Assembly: GCA_945273735.1 (NCBI GenBank)
Contig: CALYPJ010000005.1
Coordinates: 1 to 64,000 of the forward strand
Length of the DNA stretch: 64,000 bases
From: an uncultured Lactobacillaceae bacterium
GTDB taxonomy: Bacteria; Bacillota; Bacilli; Lactobacillales; Lactobacillaceae
Direction of reading: 5' to 3'
Notes under the pieces: generated by a model
What the model saw: only the letters and a program-made list of their open reading frames with translations
Database searches by the model: none
Told to the model about the DNA's origin: nothing
Part shown: positions 1 through 8,719 of the stretch, in pieces
Layout of the letters: every line of letters begins with the position of its first letter
How positions within the stretch are numbered: the stretch's first letter is position 1
Program-made: the position numbers and the translations under genes

Positions 1-1
1 T

Positions 2-283
2 AATAATGATGTTTCTTTTTCGGAAAATATCATTATTCCTTATCAAGATAATTCCGGCGATGATACTACTGCCGCTAATAGCAATCCAGCCCAAAATGAT
101 GTAAAAATATATCTTCAAGATTCTCATCATAAAATTAGCGATTTATACATGGAAATTAAAATTAAAAAGGATACACAGGTTACATTACCTTTTACAATAA
201 GTAAAGGACAAAAGGGGCAATATCATGTAGTTTCTGATGGTAAAATGATCATTAATCAATCAGTTACAGCTCCAGAGAATTAG
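2..283 (+). CDS. C-terminal fragment, probable PASTA-type Ser/Thr protein kinase
   Basis: The window opens inside this gene; one frame stays open from base 2 to a TAG at 281-283, giving the last 93 residues. The tail has a hydrophilic Asn/Asp-rich stretch and then a beta-rich module with VKIYLQDSHHKISDLYMEI and QVTLPFTISKGQ. This resembles the extracellular module behind the PASTA repeats in PrkC/Stk-type kinases of lactobacilli. Its position just before rpe fits, because the kinase lies upstream of rsgA-rpe in many Firmicutes. Here rpe follows directly, so rsgA is absent from this spot. The kinase domain is outside the window, so the call rests on context and weak resemblance; another secreted protein is possible. 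Confidence 0.5.
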   Translation, partial: NNDVSFSENIIIPYQDNSGDDTTAANSNPAQNDVKIYLQDSHHKISDLYMEIKIKKDTQVTLPFTISKGQKGQYHVVSDGKMIINQSVTAPEN

Positions 284-299
284 TTAAAAGGATCTAATA

Positions 300-953
300 A
301 TGCAAATAATCCCTTCAATTTTAAATGCTAATTTATTAAATTTAATGCCTGATTTAAAAGAATTAGAAAAAGCAAGTGTCGAAATGATTCATGTAGATAT
401 TATGGATGGTAATTTTGTCCCCAATATTTCTTTTGGACCTGATTTTGTAGCGCATATTGCCGAAGAAACCACGCTAAAACAAGATATTCATTTGATGGTA
501 CAAAATCCAGATTGGATTGTTGATCAAATTCTAAAATATCAACCAGAAAGTATTACAATTCATTATGAAGCTACTCATGATATTTACCGGATTTTGCAAA
601 AAATTAAAGACCATGGAGTAAAAGCAGGAGTTGCAATTAATCCTGGCACTTCATATGAAGCAATTGAAGCGGCAATTATGATAGCAGATCGAATTTTGGT
701 TATGACGGTTAATCCCGGTTTTGGAAGACAAAAATTTTTAAAAGAAATGCTTCATAAAGTAAGAAAATTAGATTTGACTCGTCAAATTAATCAATATACT
801 TATAAAATTGAAGTTGATGGGGGAGTAAACGATCAAACAATTGTAAAATGTAAACAAGCTCATACAGATGAGTGTGTGGTTGGATCTTATTTATTTAAAA
901 ATGGTAATCCTTTAGGTAATATAGTTAAATTACGGCAATTGATTGAAGAATAA
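300..953 (+). CDS. rpe: Ribulose-phosphate 3-epimerase
   Basis: This 217-aa cytoplasmic enzyme interconverts ribulose 5-phosphate and xylulose 5-phosphate in the pentose phosphate/phosphoketolase pathway. The sequence has the TIM-barrel signatures of the family: IHVDIMDGNFVPN with the metal-binding Asp near residues 32-38, DIHLMVQNP, the phosphate loop MTVNPGFGRQ and VDGGVN near the C-terminus. Length is normal. The ATG follows a weak AAAAGG ribosome site, 16 bases after the upstream partial gene, so co-transcription with it is likely. In many Firmicutes a thiamine pyrophosphokinase gene follows; here the minus-strand rpmB comes directly after. Confidence 0.96.
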   Translation: MQIIPSILNANLLNLMPDLKELEKASVEMIHVDIMDGNFVPNISFGPDFVAHIAEETTLKQDIHLMVQNPDWIVDQILKYQPESITIHYEATHDIYRILQKIKDHGVKAGVAINPGTSYEAIEAAIMIADRILVMTVNPGFGRQKFLKEMLHKVRKLDLTRQINQYTYKIEVDGGVNDQTIVKCKQAHTDECVVGSYLFKNGNPLGNIVKLRQLIEE

Positions 954-977
954 AAAAAGCAACTTTTAACGTTGCTT
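952..977 (-). terminator. Intrinsic terminator of rpmB
   Basis: Read on the minus strand, the arms AAGCAAC and GTTGCTT form a 7-bp stem around a 7-base loop and are followed by a run of T. The stem overlaps the rpmB stop codon. The run of T lies only on the minus-strand side, so it serves rpmB more than rpe. Confidence 0.8.
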
Positions 978-1161
978 ACACTCTAGTAATTTTACCAGAT
1001 TTTAACGTCCGGGCTGAGACCCAGACTTTTTTCTTTTTACCATTTACTAAAATTCGAACTTTTTGTAAATTTGGTTTCCATTTACGCCTACTAGAATTTA
1101 AGGCATGAGAACGGGTATTACCAAAGGATGTGTGTTTTCCTGTAAAGTAATCTTTTGCCAT
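976..1161 (-). CDS. rpmB: 50S ribosomal protein L28
   Basis: This small basic protein of 61 residues is a component of the large ribosomal subunit. It carries the typical L28 features: an N-terminal [19 protein letters not shown], the [13 protein letters not shown] core and a C-terminal [11 protein letters not shown]. No zinc-binding Cys pairs are present, so this is the zinc-free form. The gene stands alone on the minus strand between rpe and asp23, as in many Firmicutes. A GGAG ribosome site lies about nine bases before the ATG. It has its own promoter and terminator. Confidence 0.96.
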   Translation of the reverse strand: MAKDYFTGKHTSFGNTRSHALNSSRRKWKPNLQKVRILVNGKKKKVWVSARTLKSGKITRV

Positions 1162-1193
1162 AATTAACGCTCCATTTAAAAATTATCTATAAA

Positions 1194-1222
1194 ATAGTAT
1201 CATTAAAGCAGGATTTTTGCAA
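1194..1222 (-). promoter_or_regulatory. Sigma-A-type promoter of rpmB
   Basis: On the minus strand, TTGCAA and TACTAT are separated by 17 bases, close to the sigma-A consensus. The predicted start of transcription lies about 25 bases before the rpmB ATG, leaving room for its GGAG site. Confidence 0.7.
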
Positions 1223-1306
1223 ATTGAGATTCTTCAAGGAAGAGCATTTTTCATTTTTGCGGTAAACTTATAATAAAAAAATAGATATTGATGAAAGGAG
1301 CTTTCA

Positions 1307-1669
1307 ATGGGATTGAAAGTTAATACAAAATTTGGCCAAGTTGAAATCTCTAATAGTGTAATTGCTACAATTGTTGGTAATGCTGTAGCTGATGTTTTTG
1401 GCGTAATTGGCTTAGCACCTTTAAATAATTTTCGTGATAATTTATATGGGTTGTTAAATAAAAAAAATTATCAAAAAGGAGTTCAAATAAAACAAGTTAA
1501 AGGTGAAATTGAGGTAGAAGTAGCAATTATTGTTGGCTTTGGCATGAAAATATCAGAAATTGGTAAAAATGTTCAAGACCGAATTAGATATAACTTAGAA
1601 TTAATGTTATCAGTTAGTCCAGCAACCGTTAATGTGATTGTTCAGGATGTAAAATTAATCGATGACTAG
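1307..1669 (+). CDS. Asp23/Gls24 family envelope stress protein
   Basis: This 120-aa Asp23/Gls24 (DUF322) family protein corresponds to YloU of Bacillus. Seen are the family core VEISNSVIATIVGNAVADVFGVIGL in the first half and the EVEVAIIVGFGMKISEIGKNVQ segment in the second. Family members are linked to envelope stress and alkaline shock; the exact function is unknown. A strong GAAAGGAG ribosome site precedes the ATG, and a TATAAT box lies about 33 bases upstream. It is followed after 18 bases by fakA, the usual pairing in Firmicutes, and is likely co-transcribed with it. Confidence 0.9.
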   Translation: MGLKVNTKFGQVEISNSVIATIVGNAVADVFGVIGLAPLNNFRDNLYGLLNKKNYQKGVQIKQVKGEIEVEVAIIVGFGMKISEIGKNVQDRIRYNLELMLSVSPATVNVIVQDVKLIDD

Positions 1670-1687
1670 AAATAGTGGGGAATAGCA

Positions 1688-3343
1688 TTGACTAAACAAA
1701 TAATTGATTCTGAAATCTTCAGAGATATGATCAAAATGGGAGTTCATCGTCTCAATAAGAATGTAGATTTTATTAACTCATTAAATGTTTTTCCAGTACC
1801 AGATGGCGATACTGGTACCAATATGAATTTAACTTTTCAAAGTGGTGCTAAATTTGTTAATGAATCTTCATCTAATAGTGTAGGGGAATTGGCAGTTACT
1901 TTTAGTAAAGGATTGTTAATGGGAGCCCGAGGGAACTCAGGTGTAATTTCTTCGCAAATTTTTAGAGGATTTCAAAAAGAAATTGCCACTAAAGAAAGTA
2001 TTAATGCAAGTGATTTTGTTGCTGCGTTAAAACAAGGAGTCGATTCCGCTTATAAGGCAGTGATGAAACCTGTTGAAGGAACAATTTTAACTGTAGCAAA
2101 GTATGCGGCTCAATCAGGAATTAAAGCTGTTGCTGAAAATGATGATTTAGAAAATGTAATGAGTGCGGTAGTTGAAGGAGCGAAAATTGGACTTAAGAAA
2201 ACACCAGATTTACTACCTGTATTAAAAGAAGTTGGAGTTGTTGATTCTGGAGGTCAAGGTTTAGTTTTTCTTTATGAAGGTTTTTTAAATGGGATTAAAG
2301 GTGAAGTTAAAGACGATATATATACTCCAAGTGATGAGCAAATGAATGAAATGGTAAATGCGGCTCATCATCAAAGTATTCAAAGTCAATTAGCTACAAA
2401 TGATATCGAATATGGCTATTGTACTGAGATGATGATTGATTTGGATTCTAAAAAAGCAGCATTTAACTTAGCAGAATTTCGTAACTATTTAAATAAACTT
2501 GGTAATTCATTGTTAGCAGTTTCTGATGATGAAGTGGCAAAAGTTCATATTCATACTGAGCATCCGGAAAAGATTTTTAATTATGGTGAAAAGTTTGGAC
2601 AATTAGAAAAAGTTAAAATTGACAATATGCGTTTGCAACATGAAACCATTATTGAAAATGATGAAAATAATACTCCAAATAAAGATATAACTACAGAAAT
2701 TATTGTTGTTGCGCAGGGAAAAGGAATTATAGAACTTATGCGTAGTTTAGGTGCAACACATATAATTACTGGGGGACAAACAATGAATCCTAGTACTGAA
2801 GATTTTGTAAAAATTTTAAATCGAACATCTGCTAAAAATGCCATTATATTACCTAATAATGGAAATGTGTTAATGACAGCACAAGCCGCAGCTAGTGCAG
2901 TAAAATTACCAGTAGAAGTCATAAATACAAAATCTATTCAACAAGGTATTTCTGCATTATTTTCTTTTGTAAAAAGTAATTCACTTGAAGAAAATGTCCA
3001 AAATATGAAAGAAGATATTTCAATGGTTAAATCAGGTGAAGTCACTACTTCGGTTAGAAATACTCAAATTAATGGTTTAAATATTAAAAAAGGTGAATTT
3101 ATTGGTCTTGCTGACGGTCAAATAGTTACTGCAAATTTACGTAGGCCAGATACTTTAATGCAATTAATCGAACAAATGGTAGATGATGATAGTGAAATTA
3201 TTACTATTTTTTATGGAATCGATGCTTCTAAGCGAGAAACATTAAAAGTGGAAAATGAAATTAAAAATAAATATCCCAATCTTGAAACTGAAATTCATGA
3301 AGGTGATCAAGCAATTTATCCTTATCTAATTTCAATAGAATAA
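1688..3343 (+). CDS. fakA: Fatty acid kinase FakA (DhaL/DegV-like, YloV family)
   Basis: This 551-aa protein is the kinase subunit that phosphorylates exogenous fatty acids bound to a FakB partner, feeding acyl-phosphate to PlsX/PlsY. The N-terminal DhaL domain (about residues 1-200) shows the nucleotide and Mg-binding segment NVFPVPDGDTGTNMNLT and the loop LLMGARGNSGVISSQI. A middle domain and a C-terminal DegV-related domain follow. The start is TTG behind a GGGG site. recG begins two bases after its stop. No fakB gene is visible here; it would be encoded elsewhere. The assignment rests on family knowledge, as no biochemical specificity can be read from the sequence. Confidence 0.88.
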   Translation: MTKQIIDSEIFRDMIKMGVHRLNKNVDFINSLNVFPVPDGDTGTNMNLTFQSGAKFVNESSSNSVGELAVTFSKGLLMGARGNSGVISSQIFRGFQKEIATKESINASDFVAALKQGVDSAYKAVMKPVEGTILTVAKYAAQSGIKAVAENDDLENVMSAVVEGAKIGLKKTPDLLPVLKEVGVVDSGGQGLVFLYEGFLNGIKGEVKDDIYTPSDEQMNEMVNAAHHQSIQSQLATNDIEYGYCTEMMIDLDSKKAAFNLAEFRNYLNKLGNSLLAVSDDEVAKVHIHTEHPEKIFNYGEKFGQLEKVKIDNMRLQHETIIENDENNTPNKDITTEIIVVAQGKGIIELMRSLGATHIITGGQTMNPSTEDFVKILNRTSAKNAIILPNNGNVLMTAQAAASAVKLPVEVINTKSIQQGISALFSFVKSNSLEENVQNMKEDISMVKSGEVTTSVRNTQINGLNIKKGEFIGLADGQIVTANLRRPDTLMQLIEQMVDDDSEIITIFYGIDASKRETLKVENEIKNKYPNLETEIHEGDQAIYPYLISIE

Positions 3344-3345
3344 TT

Positions 3346-5379
3346 ATGATTAAATCACATTTATATGAATCAGTATCAATTTTACCTGGTGTAGGAAAGA
3401 AAAAGGTCGAAGCATTAAGTGGATTAGGGATCCAAACTGTGATGGATCTTTTTTATTATTTTCCTTATCGCTATAATGATTTTTATGAACAGAATATTTA
3501 TAATTTGCAAGATAATGATAAGGCTGTCTTGCGTGGAACTGTTACTACAAGTCCAATTTTAAGTCGTTTTGGCGGGAAGCGCAGTACTTTGCGCTTTAAA
3601 ATGCTTGTCCAAGACCTAACTATTAACGTTGTGTTTTTTAATCAACCCTATTTGCGTGATAAGATAACTTTAGGTGAAGATTTAGCAATTTATGGTAAGT
3701 GGGAACAATCCCAACTTAATTTAGTTGGTAATAAGATTATTGATCCCCAAGAAACTGATCGTTTGGAACCAATTTATTCGACCTCGGCTTCCATGAAACA
3801 GTGGGCTTTACGTAAATTAATTCGCATTACTTTTGATAAATATGGTTCAGAAATAGTAGATTTGATTCCTTTAAAAATTCGTCAAGATTTACATTTGTTA
3901 CCGGAAGATAAAATGTTATGGCAAATTCATTTTCCTAAAACTTTTGATGAAGTAAAAGCTGCTCGTAATACTGCTATTTTTGAAGAATTTTTCTTATATC
4001 TTGGTCGCTTAAGATGGTTAAAAAAAGAAGATGATCAAGATGGTATCGCAGTTCAATACAATATATTAGATCTTAAAAAGTTTATTCAAACATTGCCTTT
4101 TGAATTAACTAATTCTCAAAAAAGAGCAGTCAATGAAATTTGTTATGATTTAAAAAATAAATATGCGATGAATCGACTTTTACAAGGAGATGTGGGTTCC
4201 GGAAAAACCATAGTTGCTGCTTTAGGTATTTTTGCAACTTTTACAGCAAATTTACAAAGTGCTTTAATGGTGCCAACAGAAGTTTTAGCTGCTCAGCATT
4301 ATGCTAAATTAAAAAAAATATATCAAGGAACTTCGCTAAGATTAGAACTTTTAACTAGCGGGACCTCCAAAATCAAGCGAGAACAAATTTTACAAAAATT
4401 AATAACTGGTGAAATCGATTTAATTATTGGTACTCATGCTTTAATTCAAGATGATGTTTTATTTAAAAATCTAGCTTTTGTTGTAATTGATGAACAACAT
4501 CGATTTGGAGTTAATCAGCGCCGAACATTAAGGGTTAAAGGTTTAATGCCTAATATTTTGTCAATGACGGCAACTCCGATCCCACGAACTTTAGCAATTA
4601 CGATTTACGGGAGCATTAAAATTTCAACAATCAAAGAAATGCCCCAAGGTAGAATTCCAATTAAAACGCTTTGGATAAAAAACGCGAATGATCCTTTAAT
4701 TAATCGAGCAGTAACTTTTGAATTGGCGCATCATCATCAAGTTTATGTTGTGGCTCCTTTAGTGGCGGAATCAGAGAAAATTGATTTAAAAAATGCGCAA
4801 GATATTTATGACCAATACGTAAAGCATTATCCTGATGTTCGAGTAGGCTTGTTAAATGGAAAAATGAAACCTGAAGAAAAAGAACAAATTCTAGAAGATT
4901 TTGCGCAACAAAAAATACGTATTTTGGTTTCAACAACAGTAATTGAAGTTGGTGTTGATGTAAAAAATGCTACTTTAATGATTATTTATGATGCTGATCG
5001 CTTTGGCCTTTCCCAGTTACATCAGTTAAGAGGACGGGTAGGTCGAGATAAGTATGCATCTTATTGTCTTTTAGTAGCGCATCCACACAATGAAATTGCT
5101 CAAAAACGTTTAGAGTTAATGGTTAAATCTAATGATGGTTTTTATTTAGCCGAAAATGACTTGAAACTGCGTGGTGCAGGTGAAGTATTTGGAAGTAAGC
5201 AATCGGGAGATATTAATTTTAAAATTGGCGATCCATTACAAGATCAAAAAAGTTTACTTTTAGCTCGTAAAGCTGTTGATCAAGTCTTTAGTAATGATCC
5301 TGAATTAAAAGACGCTCAACATGCGAATTTTGCTAATTTCCTTTTGCAAACTCAAAATAAAGATGAAACGATTGATTAA
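3346..5379 (+). CDS. recG: ATP-dependent DNA helicase RecG
   Basis: This 677-aa superfamily 2 helicase remodels stalled replication forks and recombination intermediates. An N-terminal wedge/OB domain (SILPGVGKKKVEALSGLGI onward) precedes the motor. Motor motifs seen are Walker A GDVGSGKT, the DExH box DEQHRFG, TATPIPRTL and, in the second RecA-like half, ATLMIIYDADRFGLSQLHQL with GRVGR. Length is usual for the family. It sits tightly between fakA and plsX, matching the Firmicutes order, but no fapR gene lies between recG and plsX as it does in Bacillus. Confidence 0.96.
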   Translation: MIKSHLYESVSILPGVGKKKVEALSGLGIQTVMDLFYYFPYRYNDFYEQNIYNLQDNDKAVLRGTVTTSPILSRFGGKRSTLRFKMLVQDLTINVVFFNQPYLRDKITLGEDLAIYGKWEQSQLNLVGNKIIDPQETDRLEPIYSTSASMKQWALRKLIRITFDKYGSEIVDLIPLKIRQDLHLLPEDKMLWQIHFPKTFDEVKAARNTAIFEEFFLYLGRLRWLKKEDDQDGIAVQYNILDLKKFIQTLPFELTNSQKRAVNEICYDLKNKYAMNRLLQGDVGSGKTIVAALGIFATFTANLQSALMVPTEVLAAQHYAKLKKIYQGTSLRLELLTSGTSKIKREQILQKLITGEIDLIIGTHALIQDDVLFKNLAFVVIDEQHRFGVNQRRTLRVKGLMPNILSMTATPIPRTLAITIYGSIKISTIKEMPQGRIPIKTLWIKNANDPLINRAVTFELAHHHQVYVVAPLVAESEKIDLKNAQDIYDQYVKHYPDVRVGLLNGKMKPEEKEQILEDFAQQKIRILVSTTVIEVGVDVKNATLMIIYDADRFGLSQLHQLRGRVGRDKYASYCLLVAHPHNEIAQKRLELMVKSNDGFYLAENDLKLRGAGEVFGSKQSGDINFKIGDPLQDQKSLLLARKAVDQVFSNDPELKDAQHANFANFLLQTQNKDETID

Positions 5380-5411
5380 TCAAGTATTTGCAATCAATTG
5401 AAGGAGAAAAT

Positions 5412-6395
5412 ATGATAATTGCAATTGATGCTATGGGCGGCGATGAAGCCCCAAAATCGATAGTTGATGGTATTGAAAGATTTTTAAAAGAGGATTCTGA
5501 AACTCAAATTCGATTGTTTGGTCCGCAGGCTACTTTAGAAAAATTAATTACTCCCTCATCACAGGTTACTTTGATTAATACAACTGAGGTAGTTAGTGGC
5601 AATGATGAACCTGTAGCGACAATTCGTCACAAAAAGGATTCTTCTTTAGTGAGAGCTGCTGCTGATGTTAAAGCAGGTAAGGCTGATGGCTTTTTATCTT
5701 GTGGTAATACTGGAGCCGTTTTAGCAGCTGGAATTTTTATAATTGGGCGAATTAAAAATGTAGAACGGCCAGCATTAATGCCAACTTTACCAACCGTTAT
5801 TTCTGGTAAATATTATAATATGCTAGATGTTGGCGCTAACGCTGAAGTAAAGTTGAGTTATTTAACTCAATTTGCGCAAATGGGTAGCATTTATGCTGCC
5901 GATTTACGAGGAGTAAAAAATCCGGTTGTAAAATTATTAAATATTGGTAGTGAATCTCATAAAGGTGATTCTTTACATCAGGAAGCATATCAAAAAATTA
6001 GTCAGATATCAGATATAAATTTTAAAGGAAATATTGAACCAAATGATTTGTTTAAAGGTGACGCTGATGTAGTAGTTACTGATGGTTTTACTGGTAATGC
6101 AGTTTTAAAAACCTTAGAAGGCACTATGAAAACAATATTATATTTGCTTAAGAATAATTTGATTAATGGCAGTTTTACAACAAAATTAGGTGCTTTATTG
6201 GTAAAAGGAAGTTTAGGAAGTTTAGCCCAGCAATTTAATAATTCTCAATTCGGTGGAGCTGTTTTATTGGGGGTAAACGCTCCTGTAATTAAAGGTCATG
6301 GTAATTCGCAACCTGAAACGGTATACTATGCAATTAAACAAGTAAAAGAAATGATTAAAGGTCAAACGGTGCAAAAGTTTAAAGACCTTTATTGA
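5412..6395 (+). CDS. plsX: Phosphate acyltransferase PlsX
   Basis: PlsX makes acyl-phosphate from acyl-ACP (reversibly), the first step of membrane phospholipid synthesis in Gram-positives; the product goes to PlsY. The start chosen is the ATG at 5412, preceded by AAGGAG and giving the family N-terminus MIIAIDAMGGDEAP. An in-frame TTG 24 bases earlier is less likely because the ribosome site would then lie inside the gene. Other features are SCGNTGAVLAAG, MLDVGANAE and DVVVTDGFTGNAVLKT. The 327-residue length is normal. acpP follows in the same operon. Confidence 0.95.
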   Translation: MIIAIDAMGGDEAPKSIVDGIERFLKEDSETQIRLFGPQATLEKLITPSSQVTLINTTEVVSGNDEPVATIRHKKDSSLVRAAADVKAGKADGFLSCGNTGAVLAAGIFIIGRIKNVERPALMPTLPTVISGKYYNMLDVGANAEVKLSYLTQFAQMGSIYAADLRGVKNPVVKLLNIGSESHKGDSLHQEAYQKISQISDINFKGNIEPNDLFKGDADVVVTDGFTGNAVLKTLEGTMKTILYLLKNNLINGSFTTKLGALLVKGSLGSLAQQFNNSQFGGAVLLGVNAPVIKGHGNSQPETVYYAIKQVKEMIKGQTVQKFKDLY

Positions 6396-6409
6396 AAAAG
6401 GAGAGCAAA

Positions 6410-6646
6410 ATGACAGATGAAGAAATTTTCAACAAAATTAAAACAGTTATCACTAAGCAATTTGAAATTGAACCAGAAAAGATAACTCCCCAACTTAATT
6501 TCAAAAATGATTTGGACGCTGATTCCATTTCTTTGTTGGAATTTTCTCTAGAGTTAGAAGAAGAATTTGGTAAAGAAATATCTGATGAAGATTCAGCTAA
6601 AATTCATACGGTTCAAGATGCAATTAATTTTATAAAAGCTCAATAA
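6410..6646 (+). CDS. acpP: Acyl carrier protein
   Basis: This 78-aa acidic protein carries acyl chains on a phosphopantetheine arm attached to the Ser of the LDADSISLLE motif. The start is the ATG at 6410, behind AAAGGAG; an upstream TTG overlapping the plsX stop would add residues containing the ribosome site and is rejected. Helical ACP features EFSLELEEEFGKEISDEDSAK follow the Ser. The neighbour plsX uses acyl-ACP as substrate. The rest of the fab genes are not nearby: the next gene is oppD, whereas rnc follows acpP in Bacillus. Confidence 0.93.
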   Translation: MTDEEIFNKIKTVITKQFEIEPEKITPQLNFKNDLDADSISLLEFSLELEEEFGKEISDEDSAKIHTVQDAINFIKAQ

Positions 6647-6680
6647 AATTAGTAAAATGCGAAAATAAAATGAAAAATAA

Positions 6681-6709
6681 TTCATTTTTTGCGTCTTTTT
6701 GAGTATAAT
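6681..6709 (+). promoter_or_regulatory. Probable promoter of the oppDFBC operon
   Basis: A perfect TATAAT lies 28 bases before the oppD start. A weak -35 (TTCATT) is spaced 17 bases upstream. The following GGAGGAG ribosome site is strong. Confidence 0.5.
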
Positions 6710-6737
6710 TAAACCTACATAGTTTGGAGGAGAACCT

Positions 6738-7742
6738 ATGGATAAGGAAAAAGATAATGTACTTTTAGAAATAGAGCATTTACGTACTGCTTTTCGAATT
6801 AATGGAAAATTCTATAACGCTGTTGATGACTGTTCTTTGACTCTAAGAAAAAATGAAATTTATGCAATTGTTGGGGAATCAGGATGCGGTAAATCAACTT
6901 TAGCAACTAGTATTGTAGGTTTATTAGATCCATTAAACTCAAAAGTTAAGGGATCAATTAAATACCGTGGTCAAGAGTTAGTAGATTTAAATGCAGATGA
7001 ATACGACAAAATCCGGGGAGAAAATATAGGGATGATTTTTCAAGACCCTTTATCTGCCTTAAATCCTTTGATGCGTGTTGGTGATCAAATTACAGAAGCT
7101 TTATATTATCATACTAAGGATTCTGAAGCTGAAAGGAAGAAAAAAGCTTTAGAGTTATTAAAGCGTGTTGGGATTCCAGATCCTGAAGGGACATTTCGGC
7201 GTTATCCGCATGAACTGTCGGGAGGAATGCGGCAGCGAATTATTATTTCTATAGCAGTTGCTTGTAGCCCAGAAATAATTATTGCTGATGAACCAACAAC
7301 AGCATTAGATGTAACTATTCAAGCCCAAATTATTGATCTTTTAAAGGATATTCAAAAGGAAAAAGAATCTGGAATTATTTTTATTACTCATGATTTAGGT
7401 GTTGTTGCGGAAATTGCTGATCGAGTTGGCGTAATGTATGCGGGTCAATTAGTTGAAATAGGTAGTGTATTTGATATTTTTGAAGACCCTAAACATCCGT
7501 ATACGAGATCTTTATTAAACTCAATTCCTCAAGCAGGAGAATTAGGTGATCGTTTGCATGTAATTCAAGGTAATGTTCCTCCATTATCTGAAATGAAACG
7601 AAGCGGTTGTCGTTTTGCTCCCCGAATTCCGTGGATTCCGGCAAGCGCCCATGAAGAAAATCCTAGTTATCATCAAGTTGGTGACGGGCATTATGTTCTT
7701 TGTACATGCTATCAAACTTTTCATTTTCAAGAAGAAAAGTAG
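6738..7742 (+). CDS. oppD: Oligopeptide ABC transporter ATP-binding protein OppD
   Basis: This 334-aa ATPase is one of two that power oligopeptide uptake through OppBC. Walker A GESGCGKS is near residue 46, the signature is LSGGMRQR and Walker B with the catalytic Glu is [12 protein letters not shown]. The C-terminal extension of this family normally holds a cysteine cluster. Here [10 protein letters not shown] keeps the first Cys but has Ile at the second position, with a CTC motif near the end. From memory this variant is common in lactobacilli, but that was not checked. First gene of oppDFBCA. Confidence 0.93.
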   Translation: MDKEKDNVLLEIEHLRTAFRINGKFYNAVDDCSLTLRKNEIYAIVGESGCGKSTLATSIVGLLDPLNSKVKGSIKYRGQELVDLNADEYDKIRGENIGMIFQDPLSALNPLMRVGDQITEALYYHTKDSEAERKKKALELLKRVGIPDPEGTFRRYPHELSGGMRQRIIISIAVACSPEIIIADEPTTALDVTIQAQIIDLLKDIQKEKESGIIFITHDLGVVAEIADRVGVMYAGQLVEIGSVFDIFEDPKHPYTRSLLNSIPQAGELGDRLHVIQGNVPPLSEMKRSGCRFAPRIPWIPASAHEENPSYHQVGDGHYVLCTCYQTFHFQEEK

Positions 7743-7751
7743 GTGACTTAA

Positions 7752-8717
7752 ATGAGTATAATTGAAGTTAAAAATTTAAAAGTTTGGTATCCCATACGCG
7801 GGGGATTTTTTAATACCATTAAAGGCTATGTTAAAGCCGTTGATGATGTTAACTTATCAATTGAGCCTGGTGAAACTTACGGGTTAATCGGCGAATCTGG
7901 ATCAGGTAAGAGTACTATTGGTAAAACAATTGTAGGAATTGAACGTCCGACTGCTGGGTCAATTATTTATAAGGGTGAGGATGTAACTAAAGGTCGTAAC
8001 CGTAAGAAACTAAAATATAATCGAGATGTTCAAATGATTTTTCAAGATTCTCTATCCAGTTTGAATCCCCGAAAAAGAATTAATGATATTATTGCTGAAC
8101 CAATACGTAATTTTGAAAAATTATCTAAAACTGAAGAAAATCACCGAGTAAAGGAGCTATTGGATATTGTTGGAATGCCAAAGGGTTCAATGTATAAATA
8201 TCCTTTTGAATTTAGTGGCGGGCAAAGACAGCGTATTGGTATTGCTCGAGCAGTTTCAACTCATCCTAAGTTAATTGTTGCTGATGAACCGGTTTCTGCA
8301 TTGGATCTTTCAGTTCAAGCGCAAGTTTTAAATTATATGCAAGATATTCAAAAAGAATTTAATATTTCTTTTCTTTTAATTTCACATGATTTGGGTGTAG
8401 TAAGACATATGTGTAAAAACTTATCAATTATGACGAGAGGACGATTTGTTGAAGTTGGAACACGAGAAGATATTTACGATCGGCCTCAACATATTTACAC
8501 GAAACGCCTTTTAGCTGCAATTCCAGATATCAACCCCCGTAATCGACAAGAAGATACGAAAGAACGCTTACGTGTTGAAGCAGAATATGAAAATGACGAA
8601 AAAGCTTGGTATGACAAAAATCATCGAGTTTTGGATTTAAAACCAGTTTCTAGTTCAAATACGCATTATGCAGCAGTGCCTGAAAGTAATTCTATGGTTG
8701 AGCAAGGAGGAGAATAA
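7752..8717 (+). CDS. oppF: Oligopeptide ABC transporter ATP-binding protein OppF
   Basis: This is the second ATPase of the oligopeptide permease, 321 aa. Walker A is GESGSGKS, the signature FSGGQRQRIGIARA and Walker B LIVADEPVSALD, followed by the H-loop LLISHDLGVV. The C-terminal extension is short, hydrophilic and low in cysteine. It begins ten bases after oppD and is followed two bases later by oppB, so translation is probably coupled. D- and F-type ATPases both have intact catalytic motifs, as expected for Opp. Confidence 0.93.
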   Translation: MSIIEVKNLKVWYPIRGGFFNTIKGYVKAVDDVNLSIEPGETYGLIGESGSGKSTIGKTIVGIERPTAGSIIYKGEDVTKGRNRKKLKYNRDVQMIFQDSLSSLNPRKRINDIIAEPIRNFEKLSKTEENHRVKELLDIVGMPKGSMYKYPFEFSGGQRQRIGIARAVSTHPKLIVADEPVSALDLSVQAQVLNYMQDIQKEFNISFLLISHDLGVVRHMCKNLSIMTRGRFVEVGTREDIYDRPQHIYTKRLLAAIPDINPRNRQEDTKERLRVEAEYENDEKAWYDKNHRVLDLKPVSSSNTHYAAVPESNSMVEQGGE

Positions 8718-8719
8718 TC

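Noticed and set aside
2581..2922. Minus-strand frame of 113 codons inside fakA
   Set aside because: Fully inside a well-supported gene on the other strand, with no ribosome site or recognisable domain.
5388..5411. TTG start eight codons upstream for plsX
   Set aside because: The AAGGAG ribosome site lies inside this extension and the family N-terminus begins at the ATG at 5412.
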